Assembly: GCA_030272155.1 (NCBI GenBank)
Contig: CP126207.1
Span: forward strand, 1,922,001-1,986,000
Source of the DNA: Tetradesmus obliquus
Taxonomy: Eukaryota; Chlorophyta; Chlorophyceae; Sphaeropleales; Scenedesmaceae
Direction: 5' to 3'
Length of the DNA: 64,000 nt
Shown: piece after piece, positions 20,587 to 30,786 of the stretch
How the letters are laid out: each line of letters begins with the position of its first letter
How positions within the stretch are numbered: the first letter of the stretch is position 1
Notes under the pieces: model-generated
The model's database searches: none
What the model was told of the DNA's origin: nothing
Seen by the model: only the letters and a program-made list of their open reading frames with translations
Program-made: the position numbers and the translations under genes

Positions 20587-20671
20587 TTTTTTTTTTTTTT
20601 TTTTTTTTTTTTTGAAGCAAGAAAGTTACAAGGGCTGACCTACATAACTGTGCACTTGCTCCACAAAAAGA
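20587..20671 (-). mobile_element. LINE tail inserted in LINE copy 5
   Basis: Duplicate of the 16613-16693 event, with the TCCTCCGCACCGCTGTT duplication at 20570-20586 and 20672-20688 and a T-run a few bases longer. Confidence 0.93.
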
Positions 20672-20730
20672 TCCTCCGCACCGCTGTTGCTGTGGCTCTG
20701 CGATTGCCCACACACTGAAGTCATCCAGCA

Positions 20731-20819
20731 TCAATGGATCTTTTTGTGGAGCAAGTGCACAGTTATGTAGGTCAGCCCTTGTAACTTTCTTGTTTAAAAA
20801 AAAAAAAAAAAAAAAAAAA
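20731..20819 (+). mobile_element. LINE tail inserted in LINE copy 5
   Basis: Duplicate of the 16753-16839 event (CTTGTTT variant, poly(A) of 24), flanked by GTCATCCAGCA at 20720-20730 and 20820-20830. Confidence 0.92.
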
Positions 20820-20933
20820 GTCATCCAGCAGCAGCAGACGGCTGTTGTTAACAGGGACCACTGCTCCTGGCTGCACTAGCTGCCACACCTGTTGTGCATA
20901 CCACTGCCACACTGCTGCAGCTATTGGGCACTC

Positions 20934-21602
20934 TGCTGTCACACGATCATGCAGACAGCCCCGTGCGGGGCAGCCCCGAAAGGCATCCAGGACCTGACCG
21001 AGTGCCCAGACTCCACTAAAATCACAGTCACGCAATGACGTCCTGTGATGTGTGACAGACCGTGACTGGCCCCTGAAACAAAAGCTGTCCATAGTGTAAC
21101 TGTCAGCTATCAATGCATGGTGACTTGCACACCTCTAAAATCTGCACCTTACAGGCAGCATTACGGCACACACACAAGACGCCTGTTTATAGGTGTCATT
21201 GCGTGACTGTGATTTTAGTGGAGTCTGGGCACTCGGTCAGGTCCTGGATGCCTTTCGGGGCTGCCCCGCACGGGGCTGTCTGCATGATCGTGTGACAGCG
21301 TCTCTTGGTACAAGAGACCTGTGGGGTGAGTGCGGAACAGGTTGCCTCACTCTCTCAATGGATCTTTTTGTGGAGCAAGTGCACAGTTATGTAGGTCACA
21401 TATCTCATAGGGGTATGTTTGGTCAATAGCAGGATGTGCTTTGCATGAAGAGGAGAGTCTAGGAATAGTCAGGTGGTGATTTTCTGTGCCGACAATCCCT
21501 CACCTATAAATAGGCGTCTTTTTTTTTTTTTTTTTTTTGAAGCAAGAAAGTTACAAAAAAAAAAACATACCCCTATGCGATATGTGGCCTTATGTAAAAA
21601 GT
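20934..21602. mobile_element. Rearranged LINE UTR with micro-inversion (second copy)
   Basis: Same structure as 16954-17621: minus UTR to 21195, plus tail 21196-21398, inverted stretch 21399 to about 21556, and UTR remainder into satellite at about 21603. The offset from the first copy is about 3.98 kb, as for the flanking LINE and satellite. Confidence 0.8.
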
Positions 21603-23477
21603 GATCATATACGACCGCATATTGTTGTTCATGGCACTAATAAAAATGTTTCAACTAGTTGCAAATGTTGATCGGCTGATCAAAATGTCAAGGCAATGAC
21701 CGATCAAAATGTCAAGGCAATGACCTGGCATGCCGGATGCAGGTTGGCACGGGTGCCGATGACCTGGCATGCACCGTCACCAAAAAGCTCAGGTCCGGTA
21801 AAAATACCTGCGGGTCGATCTTCGATTTTTTTTTTTTTTTTTTTTTTTTGAAGCAAGAAAGTTACAAGGGCTGACCTACATAACTGTGCACTTGCTCCAC
21901 AAAAAGATCTTCGATTTTACATGTCCGTCACTAACAATTAGAGACTTTATTTGTCTGGCAGTGCGCATTCAAGCAAATCGAAGCGGCCCGCAAACCGTCA
22001 CCGCGCTCCCAAGTTTCGTCCCGGCCGCGTACTTGCCGATCATATACGACCGCATATTGTTGTTCGGGGCATTAGTAAAAATGTTTCAACTTGTTGCAAA
22101 GGTTGATCGGCTGTTCAAAATGTCAAGGCAATGACCTGGCATGCCGGATGCAGGTTGGCACGGGTGCCGATGACCTGGCATGCACCGTCACCGAAAAGAG
22201 CACGTCCGACGAAAATACCTGCGGGTCGATCTTCGATTTTACATGTCCGTCACTAACAATTAAGGACTTTATTTGTCTGGCAGTGCGCATTCAAGCAAAT
22301 CGAAGCGGCCGGCAAACCGTTGCCGCGCTTCCAATTTTCGTTTGGGCCGCGTACTTGCCGATCATCTACGACCGCATATTGTTGTTCGTGGCACTAGTAA
22401 AAATGTTTCAATTTGTTGCAAATGTTGATCGGCTGTTCAAAATGTCAAGGCAATGACCTGGCATGCCGGATGCAGGTTGGCACGGGTGCCGATGACCTGG
22501 CATGCACCGTCACCAAAAAGCTCACGTCCGGCAAAAATACCTGCGGGTCGATCTTTGATTTTAAATGTCCGTCACTAACAATTAGAGACTTAATTTGTCT
22601 GGCAGTGCGCATTCAAGCAAATCGAAGCGGCCCGCAAACCGTCGCCGCGCTTCAAATTTTCGTCCGGGCCGCGTACTTGCCGATCATATACGACCGCATA
22701 TTGTTGTTCGTGGCGCTAGAAAAAATGTTTCAACTAGATGCAAATGTTGATCGGCTGATCAAAATGTCAAGGCAATGACCTGGCATGCCGGATGCAGGTT
22801 GGCACGGGTGCCGATGACCTGGCATGCACCGTCACCAAAACGCTCACGTCCGGCAAAAATACCTGCGGGTCGATCTTCGATTTTACATGTCCGTCACTAA
22901 CAATTATAGACTTTATTTGTCTGGCAGTGCGCATTCAAGCAAATCGAAGCGGCCCGCAAACCGTCACCGCGCTCCCAAGTTTCGTCCGGGCCGCGTACTT
23001 GCCGATCATATACGACCGCATATTGTTGTTCGTGGCATTAGTAAAAATGTGTCAACTAGTTGCAAATGTTGATCGGCTGTTCAAAATGTCAAGGCAATGA
23101 CCTGGCATGCCGGATGCAGGTTGGCACGGGTGCCGATGACCTGGCATGCACCGTCACCAAAAAGCTCACGTCCGGCGAAAATACCTGCGGGTCGATCTTT
23201 GATTTTAAATGTCCGTCACTAACAATTAGAGACTTTATTTGTCTGGCAGTGCGCATTCAAGCAAATCGAAGCGGCCCGCAAACCGTCGCCGCGCTTCAAA
23301 TTTTCGTCCGGGCCGCGTACTTGCCGATCATATACGACCGCATATTGTTGTTCGTGGCGCTAGAAAAAATGTTTCAACTAGATGCAAATGTTGATCGGCT
23401 GATCAAAATGTCAAGGCAATGACCTGGCATGCCGGATGCAGGTTGGCACGGGTGCCGATGACCTGGCATGCACCGTC

Positions 23478-23479
<2 letters not shown>
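21603..23479 (+). repeat. 322-bp satellite array D
   Basis: Monomer by monomer this matches array C and then continues two monomers further. A LINE tail with the GATCTTCGATTTT duplication lies at 21830-21905. The array is cut at GCACCGTCAC (23479) by LINE copy 6 and resumes with the same bases at 25766. Confidence 0.92.
21830..21905 (-). mobile_element. LINE tail inserted in satellite
   Basis: Copy of the 17848-17924 event, with GATCTTCGATTTT at 21817-21829 and 21906-21918. Confidence 0.93.
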
Positions 23480-23510
<31 letters not shown>

Positions 23511-24264
23511 AAGCAAGAAAGTTACAAGGGCTGACCTACATAACTGTGCACTTGCTCCACAAAAAGATCCATTGAGAGAGTGAGGCAACCTGTTCCGCAC
23601 TCACCCCACAGGTCTCTTGTACCAAGAGACGCTGTCACACGATCATGCAGACAGCCCCGTGCGGGGCAGCCCCGAAAGGCATCCAGGACCTGACCGAGTG
23701 CCCAGACTCCACTAAAATCACAGTCACGCAATGACGTCCTGTGATGTGTGACAGACCGTGACTGGCCGTTGAAACAAAAGCTGTCCATAGTGCAGCTGTC
23801 AGCTATCAATGCATGGTGACTTGCACACCTCTAAAAGCTGCACCTTACAGGCAGCATTACGACACACACACAAGACGCCTATTTATAGGTGACTGATTGT
23901 CGACACAGACAATCGCCACCTGTCTATTCATAGACTCTCCACTTCATGCAAAGCACATCCTGCTATTGACCGAACATACCCCTATGAGACATGTGGCAAT
24001 ATGTAAAAAAAATGACACCAACACAGACACACATCACCACACACGCAAACTTATCATCACATGCCTGCGCACATAAGCATACTCTGCTACCCACGCGCAT
24101 GCATACATAACGTAACCCAGCCATCAACTTAGCCTTTGCCATTCTATTTTGCAACACATCACAACGAGAAACGACAACCACTACTCCAACGAATGCATTG
24201 CATATCCTGCCCGAGCCGTCAAAACAGACCACCACGCCACCTATACCCGTGCCCAACCCATCAC

Positions 24265-24541
24265 TCACATGCCAGCCGTGCCGGCCCGAATATTGATGCG
24301 ACCATTGGTGCCCACCCTATACAGTGCTCCCCACTTCTGCCAAAAGTCAACAAGTTTGATCTCAGGCGACCTTCCTTGCAGCCATGCAAACGGTATCCCA
24401 CAACCCAACCTAACATCTACTTCCACCCTATCCCATTCCCTCTGAATTTGCTGCCGTAGCTCTGCCAGAAACCTGCACGCCACAGCCTTAGCAGCGTATG
24501 AAGAGCTGCCCGGCTCGCCAGCTGCAAACCGTTGGCTGCCC

Positions 24542-24581
<40 letters not shown>

Positions 24582-24749
24582 TGTTGTCCTCCGCACCGCT
24601 GTTGCTGTGGCTCTGCGATTGCAAACTGCTGCCTGCATTGCGGCTGCTGCCGCCCTCGCTACCACCCGCACTGGCCACAGTCACGCCAGCCCTGCTGCTG
24701 CTGCAGCGCACCACCCAAATGGATTCCAGCAGCAGCAGACGCAGCTGCG

Positions 24750-24751
<2 letters not shown>
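24265..24751 (-). pseudogene. LINE C-terminal coding fragment (copy 6)
   Basis: The frame holds the poly-Ser/Asn linker (14-15 CTG-type codons at 24543-24590), the FLAELRQQIQREWDRVE segment and the terminal RAGTAGM before the stop. Its upstream continuation is cut at 24751 by LINE copy 7 and resumes beyond 25570. It has no catalytic domain of its own. Confidence 0.65.
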
Positions 24752-24786
<35 letters not shown>

Positions 24787-25570
24787 AAGCAAGAAAGTTA
24801 CAAGGGCTGACCTACATAACTGTGCACTTGCTCCACAAAAAGATCCATTGAGAGAGTGAGGCAACCTGTTCCGCACTCACCCCACAGGTCTCTTGTACCA
24901 AGAGACGCTGTCACACGATCATGCAGACAGCCCCGTGCGGGGCAGCCCCGAAAGGCATCCAGGACCTGACCGAGTGCCCAGACTCCACTAAAATCACAGT
25001 CACGCAATGACGTCCTGTGATGTGTGACAGACCGTGACCGGCCCTTGAAACAAAAGCTGTCCATAGTGTATCTGTCAGCTATCAATGCATGGTGACGTGC
25101 ACACCTCTAAAAGCTGCACCTCACAGGCAGCATTACGACACACACACACAAGACGCCTATTGATAGGTGACTGATTGTCGACACAGACAATCACCACCTG
25201 TCTATTCATAGACTCGCCACTTCATGCAAATCACATCCTGCTATTGACCGAACATACCCCTATGAAGCATGTGGCATTATGTAAAACTTGACACCAACAC
25301 AGACACATATAACCACACACACAAACTTATCAGCACATGCCTGCACACATCATCATACTCTGCTACCCACACGCATGCATACATAACGTAACCCAGCCAT
25401 CAACTTAGCCTTTGTCATTCTATTTTGCAACACATCACAACGAGGAACGACAACCACTACTCCAACGAATGCATTGCATATCCTGCCGGAGCCGTCAAAA
25501 CAGACCACCACGCCACCTATACCCGTGCCCAACCCATCACTCACATGCCAGCCGTGCCGGCCCGAATCTT
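24752..25570 (-). mobile_element. LINE copy 7 (819 bp) inserted in LINE copy 6
   Basis: Poly(T) of 34 (24752-24785) and the UTR plus the last codons of the ORF (ending at CCCGAATCTT) are flanked by a 14-bp duplication, GACGCAGCTGCGTC, at 24738-24751 and 25571-25584. The duplicated target is itself a perfect palindrome. This copy belongs to a UTR subtype (ATTGATAGG, GACTCGCCACTTC, ACACATATAACC) also seen in part at 49238-50073 and 58330-58500. Confidence 0.95.
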
Positions 25571-25651
25571 GACGCAGCTGCGTCCACAACTGCTGCTGCC
25601 CTGCTGGCGGCGCCCACACACTGAAGTCATCCAGCAGCAGCAGACGGCTGT

Positions 25652-25655
<4 letters not shown>

Positions 25656-25682
<27 letters not shown>

Positions 25683-25689
25683 GAAGCAA
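25656..25689 (-). mobile_element. Ultra-short LINE insertion: poly(T) plus 7 nt
   Basis: Twenty-seven T followed by only GAAGCAA, the last 7 nt of the LINE, are flanked by a 13-bp duplication GACGGCTGTTATT at 25643-25655 and 25690-25702. It lies inside the zinc-knuckle coding region of copy 6. It is an almost pure poly(A) insertion, yet it is marked as LINE-made by its duplication and 3' end. Confidence 0.95.
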
Positions 25690-25955
25690 GACGGCTGTTA
25701 TTAACAGGGACCACTGCTCCTGGCTGCACACGCTGCCACACCTGTTGCGCATACCACTGCCACACTGCACCGTCACCAAAACGCTCACGTCCGGCAAAAA
25801 TACCTGCGGGTCGATCTTCGATTTTACATGTCCGTCACTAACAATTATAGACTTTATTTGTCTGGCAGTGCGCATTCAAGCAAATCGAAGCGGCCCGCAA
25901 ACCGTCACCGCGCTCCCAAGTTTCGTCCGGGCCGCGTACTTGCCGATCATATACG

Positions 25956-26379
25956 TCTGTGTCGACAATCAGTCACCTATAAATAGGCGTCTTGTGTGTG
26001 TGTCGTAATGCTGCCTGTAAGGTGCAGCTTTTAGAGGTGTGCAAGTCACCATGCATTGATAGCTGACAGCTACACTATGGACAGCTTTTGTTTCAAGGGC
26101 CAGTCACGGTCTGTCACACATCACAGGACGTCATTGCGTGACTGTGATTTTAGTGGAGTCTGGGCACTCGGTCAGGTCCTGGATGCCTTTCGGGGCTGCC
26201 CCGCACGGGGCTGTCTGCATGATCGTGTGACAGCGTCTCTTGGTACAAGAGACCTGTGGGGTGAGTGCGGAACAGGTTGCCTCACTCTCTCAATGGATCT
26301 TTTTGTGGAGCAAGTGCACAGTTATGTAGGTCAGCCCTTGTAACTTTCTTGCTTCAAAAAAAAAAAAAAAAAAAAAAAA
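25956..26379 (+). mobile_element. LINE tail (about 400 bp) inserted in satellite
   Basis: The insert starts at TCTGTGTCGACAATC and ends in 24 A, flanked by TCATATACG at 25947-25955 and 26380-26388. It includes the TATA-like motif and the full tail ORF (26056-26343). Confidence 0.94.
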
Positions 26380-26709
26380 TCATATACGACCGCATATTGT
26401 TGTTCGTGGCACTAGTAAAAATGTTTCAACTTGTTGCAAAGGTTGATCGGCTGATCAAAATGTCAAGGCAATGACCTGGCATGCCGGATGCAGGTTGGCA
26501 CGGGTGCCGATGACCTGGCATGCACCGTCACCGAAAAGCGCACGTCCGACGAAAATACCTGGGGGTCGATCTTCTATTTAAAATCTCCGTCACTAACAAT
26601 TAGAGACTTAATTTGTCTGGCAGTGCGCATTCAAGCAAATCGAAGCGGCCCGCAAACCGTCGCCGCGCTTCCAATTTTCGTCCGGGCCGCGTACTTGCCG
26701 ATCATATAC

Positions 26710-26835
26710 TTTTTTTTTTTTTTTTTTTTTTTTTGAAGCAAGAAAGTTACAAGGGCTGACCTACATAACTGTGCACTTGCTCCACAAAAAGATCCATTGA
26801 GAGAGTGAGGCAACCTGTTCCGCACTCACCCCACA
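26710..26835 (-). mobile_element. LINE tail (126 bp) inserted in satellite
   Basis: Poly(T) of 25 and about 100 nt of LINE 3' end are flanked by GCCGATCATATAC at 26697-26709 and 26836-26848. Confidence 0.95.
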
Positions 26836-27427
26836 GCCGATCATATACGACCGCATATTGTTGTTCGTGGCGCTAGAAAAAATGTTTCAACTAGATGCAA
26901 ATGTTGATCGGCTGATCAAAATGTCAAGGCAATGACCTGGCATGCCGGATGCAGGTTGGCACGGGTGCCGATGACCTGGCATGCACCGTCACCAAAACGC
27001 TCACGTCCGGCAAAAATACCTGCGGGTCGATCTTCGATTTTACATGTCCGTCACTAACAATTATAGACTTTATTTGTCTGGCAGTGCGCATTCAAGCAAA
27101 TCGAAGCGGCCCGCAAACCGTCACCGCGCTCCCAAGTTTCGTCCGGGCCGCGTACTTGCCGATCATATACGACCGCATATTGTTGTTCGTGGCACTAGTA
27201 AAAATGTTTCAACTTGTTGCAAAGGTTGATCGGCTGATCAAAATGTCAAGGCAATGACCTGGCATGCCGGATGCAGGTTGGCACGGGTGCCGATGACCTG
27301 GCATGCACCGTCACCGAAAAGCGCACGTCCGACGAAAATACCTGCGGGTCGATCTTCTATTTAAAATGTCCGTCACTAACAATTAGAGACTTTATTTGTC
27401 TGGCAGTGCGCATTCAAGCAAATCGAA

Positions 27428-27460
27428 TTTCTTGCTTCCATAAAAAAAAAAAAAAAAAGG
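27428..27460 (+). mobile_element. Ultra-short LINE insertion in satellite
   Basis: TTTCTTGCTTCCAT plus an A-run and GG, in AAATCGAA context. It is the same variant as at 6216-6250, including the CAT and GG differences that other copies lack. Confidence 0.85.
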
Positions 27461-27672
27461 AAATCGAAGCGGCCCGCAAACCGTCACCAAAAAGCTCACG
27501 TCCGGCAAAAATACCTGCGGGTCGATCTTTGATTTTAAATGTCCGTCACTAACAATTAAGGACTTTATTTGTCTGGCAGTGCGCATTCAAGCAAATCGAA
27601 GCGGCCCGCAAACCGTCGCCGCACTCCCAATTTTCGTCCGGGCCGCAAAAATACCTGCGGGTCGATCTTCGG

Positions 27673-28029
27673 TTTTTCTTTTTTGAAGCAAGAACGTTAC
27701 AAGGGCTGACCGAATAACTGTGCACTTGCTCCACAAAAAGATCCATTGAGAGAGTGAGGCAACCTGTTCCGTGATCATGCAGACAGCCCCGTGCGGGGCA
27801 GCCCCGAAAGGCATCCAGGACCTGACCGAGTGCCCAGACTCCACTAAAATCACAGTTACGCAATGACGTCCTGTGATGTGTGACAGACCGTGACTGGCAC
27901 TTGAAACAAAAGCTGTCCATAGTGTAGCTGTCAGCTATCAATGCATGGTGACTTGCACACCTCTAAAAGCTGCACCTCACAGGCAGCATTATGACACACA
28001 CACACACAAGACGCCTATTTATAGGTGAC
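27673..28029 (-). mobile_element. LINE tail (minus), recombined version of the nest
   Basis: The tail begins like the diverged outer tail (GAAGCAAGAACG, GACCGAATAAC) but goes directly from CTGTTCCG to TGATCATGCAG. It thus lacks the poly(T) and about 200 bp that separate these in the copies at 6463-6974 and 14767-15282. This is the product expected from a deletion by homologous recombination between the outer and the nested tail. The poly(T) of LINE copy 8 follows. Confidence 0.85.
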
Positions 28030-29081
28030 TTTTTTTTTTTTTTTTTTTTGAAGCAAGAAAGTTACAAGGGCTGACCTACATAACTGTGCACTTGCTCCAC
28101 AAAAAGATCCATTGAGAGAGTGAGGCAACCTGTTCCGCACTCACCCCACAGGTCTCTTGTACCAAGAGACGCTGTCACACGATCATGCAGACAGCCCCGT
28201 GCGGGGCAGCCCCGAAAGGCATCCAGGACCTGACCGAGTGCCCAGACTCCACTAAAATCACAGTCACGCAATGACGTCCTGTGATGTGTGACAGACCGTG
28301 ACTGGCCCTTGAAACAAAAGCTGTCCATAGTGTAGCTGTCAGCTATCAATGCATGGTGACTTGCACACCTCTAAAAGCTGCACCTTACAGGCAGCATTAC
28401 GACACACACACAAGACGCCTATTTATAGGTGACTGATTGTCGACACAGACAATCGCCACCTGTCTATTCATAGACTCTCCACTTCATGCAAAGCACATCC
28501 TGCTATTGACCGAACATACCCCTATGAGACATGTGGCAATATGTAAAAAAAATGACACCAACACAGACACACATCACCACACACGCAAACTTATCATCAC
28601 ATGCCTGCACACATCATCATACTCTGCTACCCACACGCATGCATACATAACGTAACCCAGCCATCAACTTAGCCTTTGTCATTCTATTTTGCAACACATC
28701 ACAACGAGGAACGACAACCACTACTCCAACGAATGCATTGCATATCCTGCCCGAGCCGTCAAAACAGACCACCACGCCACCTATACCCGTGCCCAACCCA
28801 TCACTCACATGCCAGCCGTGCCGGCCCGAATCTTGATGCGACCATCGGTGCCCACCCTATACAGTGCTCCCCACTTCTGCCAAAAGTCAACAAGTTTGAT
28901 CTCAGGCGACCTTCCTTGCAGCCATGCAAACGGTATCCCACAGCCCAACCTAACATCTACTTCCACCCTATCCCATTCCCTCTGAATTTGCTGCCGTAGC
29001 TCTGCCAGAAACCTGCACGCCACAGCCTTAGCAGCGTATGAAGAGCTGCCCGGCTCGCCAGCTGCAAACCGTTGGCTGCCC

Positions 29082-29121
<40 letters not shown>

Positions 29122-29140
29122 TGTTGTCCTCCGCACCGCT

Positions 29141-29143
<3 letters not shown>

Positions 29144-29172
<29 letters not shown>

Positions 29173-29229
29173 AAGCAAGAAAGTTACAAGGGCTGACCTA
29201 CATAACTGTGCACTTGCTCCACAAAAAGA
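29144..29229 (-). mobile_element. LINE tail inserted in LINE copy 8
   Basis: Same event as 16613-16693, with TCCTCCGCACCGCTGTT at 29127-29143 and 29230-29246. Confidence 0.92.
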
Positions 29230-29288
29230 TCCTCCGCACCGCTGTTGCTGTGGCTCTGCGATTGCCCACACACTGAAGTCATCCAGCA

Positions 29289-29349
29289 TCAATGGATCTT
29301 TTTGTGGAGCAAGTGCACAGTTATGTAGGTCAGCCCTTGTAACTTTCTT

Positions 29350-29383
<34 letters not shown>
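29289..29383 (+). mobile_element. LINE tail inserted in LINE copy 8
   Basis: Same event as 16753-16839, with GTCATCCAGCA at 29278-29288 and 29384-29394. Its poly(A) is 30 nt, against 22 and 24 in the sister copies. Confidence 0.92.
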
Positions 29384-29386
<3 letters not shown>

Positions 29387-29497
29387 ATCCAGCAGCAGCA
29401 GACGGCTGTTGTTAACAGGGACCACTGCTCCTGGCTGCACTAGCTGCCACACCTGTTGTGCATACCACTGCCACACTGCTGCAGCTATTGGGCACTC

Positions 29498-30168
29498 TGC
29501 TGTCACACGATCATGCAGACAGCCCCGTGCGGGGCAGCCCCGAAAGGCATCCAGGACCTGACCGAGTGCCCAGACTCCACTAAAATCACAGTCACGCAAT
29601 GACGTCCTGTGATGTGTGACAGACCGTGACTGGCCCCTGAAACAAAAGCTGTCCATAGTGTAACTGTCAGCTATCAATGCATGGTGACTTGCACACCTCT
29701 AAAATCTGCACCTTACAGGCAGCATTACGGCACACACACAAGACGCCTGTTTATAGGTGTCATTGCGTGACTGTGATTTTAGTGGAGTCTGGGCACTCGG
29801 TCAGGTCCTGGATGCCTTTCGGGGCTGCCCCGCACGGGGCTGTCTGCATGATCGTGTGACAGCGTCTCTTGGTACAAGAGACCTGTGGGGTGAGTGCGGA
29901 ACAGGTTGCCTCACTCTCTCAATGGATCTTTTTGTGGAGCAAGTGCACAGTTATGTAGGTCACATATCTCATAGGGGTATGTTTGGTCAATAGCAGGATG
30001 TGCTTTGCATGAAGAGGAGAGTCTAGGAATAGTCAGGTGGTGATTTTCTGTGCCGACAATCCCTCACCTATAAATAGGCGTCTTTTTTTTTTTTTTTTTT
30101 TTTTTGAAGCAAGAAAGTTACAAAAAAAAAACATACCCCTATGCGATATGTGGCCTTATGTAAAAAAT
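29498..30168. mobile_element. Rearranged LINE UTR with micro-inversion (third copy)
   Basis: Minus UTR to 29759, plus tail 29760-29962, inverted stretch from 29963 to about 30123, and UTR remainder. Same junctions as at 16954-17621 and 20934-21602. Confidence 0.78.
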
Positions 30169-30730
30169 GATCATATACGACCGCATATTGTTGTTCATGG
30201 CACTAATAAAAATGTTTCAACTAGTTGCAAATGTTGATCGGCTGATCAAAATGTCAAGGCAATGACCGATCAAAATGTCAAGGCAATGACCTGGCATGCC
30301 GGATGCAGGTTGGCACGGGTGCCGATGACCTGGCATGCACCGTCACCAAAAAGCTCAGGTCCGGTAAAAATACCTGCGGGTCGATCTTCGATTTTTTTTT
30401 TTTTTTTTTTTTTTTTTTGAAGCAAGAAAGTTACAAAAAAAAAAACATACCCCTATGCGATATGTGGCCTTATGTAAAAAATGATCATATACGACCGCAT
30501 ATTGTTGTTCATGGCACTAATAAAAATGTTTCAACTAGTTGCAAATGTTGATCGGCTGATCAAAATGTCAAGGCAATGACCGATCAAAATGTCAAGGCAA
30601 TGACCTGGCATGCCGGATGCAGGTTGGCACGGGTGCCGATGACCTGGCATGCACCGTCACCAAAAAGCTCAGGTCCGGTAAAAATACCTGCGGGTCGATC
30701 TTCGATTTTTTTTTTTTTTTTTTTTTTTTT
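30106..30730. repeat. 313-bp tandem duplication bounded by poly(T)-GAAGCAAG
   Basis: The unit from GAAGCAAGAAAG (30106) through UTR remnant, satellite start and next poly(T) (to 30418) is repeated at 30419-30730. The sister loci at 17558 and about 21539 have one unit. The boundaries coincide with two LINE 3' ends in the same orientation, so unequal exchange between them explains the duplication. Confidence 0.9.
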
Positions 30731-30786
30731 GAAGCAAGAAAGTTACAAGGGCTGACCTACATAACTGTGCACTTGCTCCACAAAAA
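30710..30786 (-). mobile_element. LINE tail inserted in satellite
   Basis: Same event as 17848-17924, with GATCTTCGATTTT at 30697-30709 and 30787-30799. Confidence 0.92.

Larger units (their letters stand above)
19362..20933 (-). mobile_element. LINE copy 5 (minus), chimeric with a nested tail
   Basis: A diverged outer tail (19362-19505) carries a nested tail (19506-19622). From 19623 the sequence runs without the second poly(T) break straight through the UTR and C-terminal coding region. Compared with copies 2 and 4, the outer tail and the inner LINE UTR have been fused by recombination in their shared sequence. The UTR variant switches from the GGCACTTGAAAC type to the GGCCCTTGAAAC type. 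Insertions at 20587-20671 and 20731-20819 are shared with copies 4 and 8; the site of the 16157 insertion is empty here. Confidence 0.83.
23480..25765 (-). mobile_element. LINE copy 6 (minus): complete insertion into satellite
   Basis: This is the cleanest long insertion in the window. Poly(T) 23480-23509, the full UTR, the C-terminal coding region and part of the zinc-knuckle region (to 25765) are flanked by the 11-bp satellite duplication TGCACCGTCAC at 23469-23479 and 25766-25776. The 5' truncation lies inside the knuckle region (CACTGCCACAC). Copy 7 (24752-25570) and an ultra-short insertion (25656-25689) are nested in it. Confidence 0.93.
25766..27672 (+). repeat. 322-bp satellite array E, interrupted three times
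   Basis: The satellite resumes after LINE copy 6. It is broken by a plus tail (25956-26379), a minus tail (26710-26835) and the ultra-short AAGCAAATCGAA-type insertion (27428-27460). From about 26840 to its end it is nearly identical to the right part of array A, including the CCGTCACC deletion monomer and the GGGCCGCAAAAATACC end junction. This marks a segmental copy about 21.2 kb away. Confidence 0.92.
28030..29497 (-). mobile_element. LINE copy 8 (minus)
   Basis: Poly(T) 28030-28049, full UTR, C-terminal coding region and part of the knuckle region, with the same two nested tails (29144-29229, 29289-29383), the same internal deletion and the same right junction as copies 4 and 5. The 16157-type insertion is absent. 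Confidence 0.85.
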
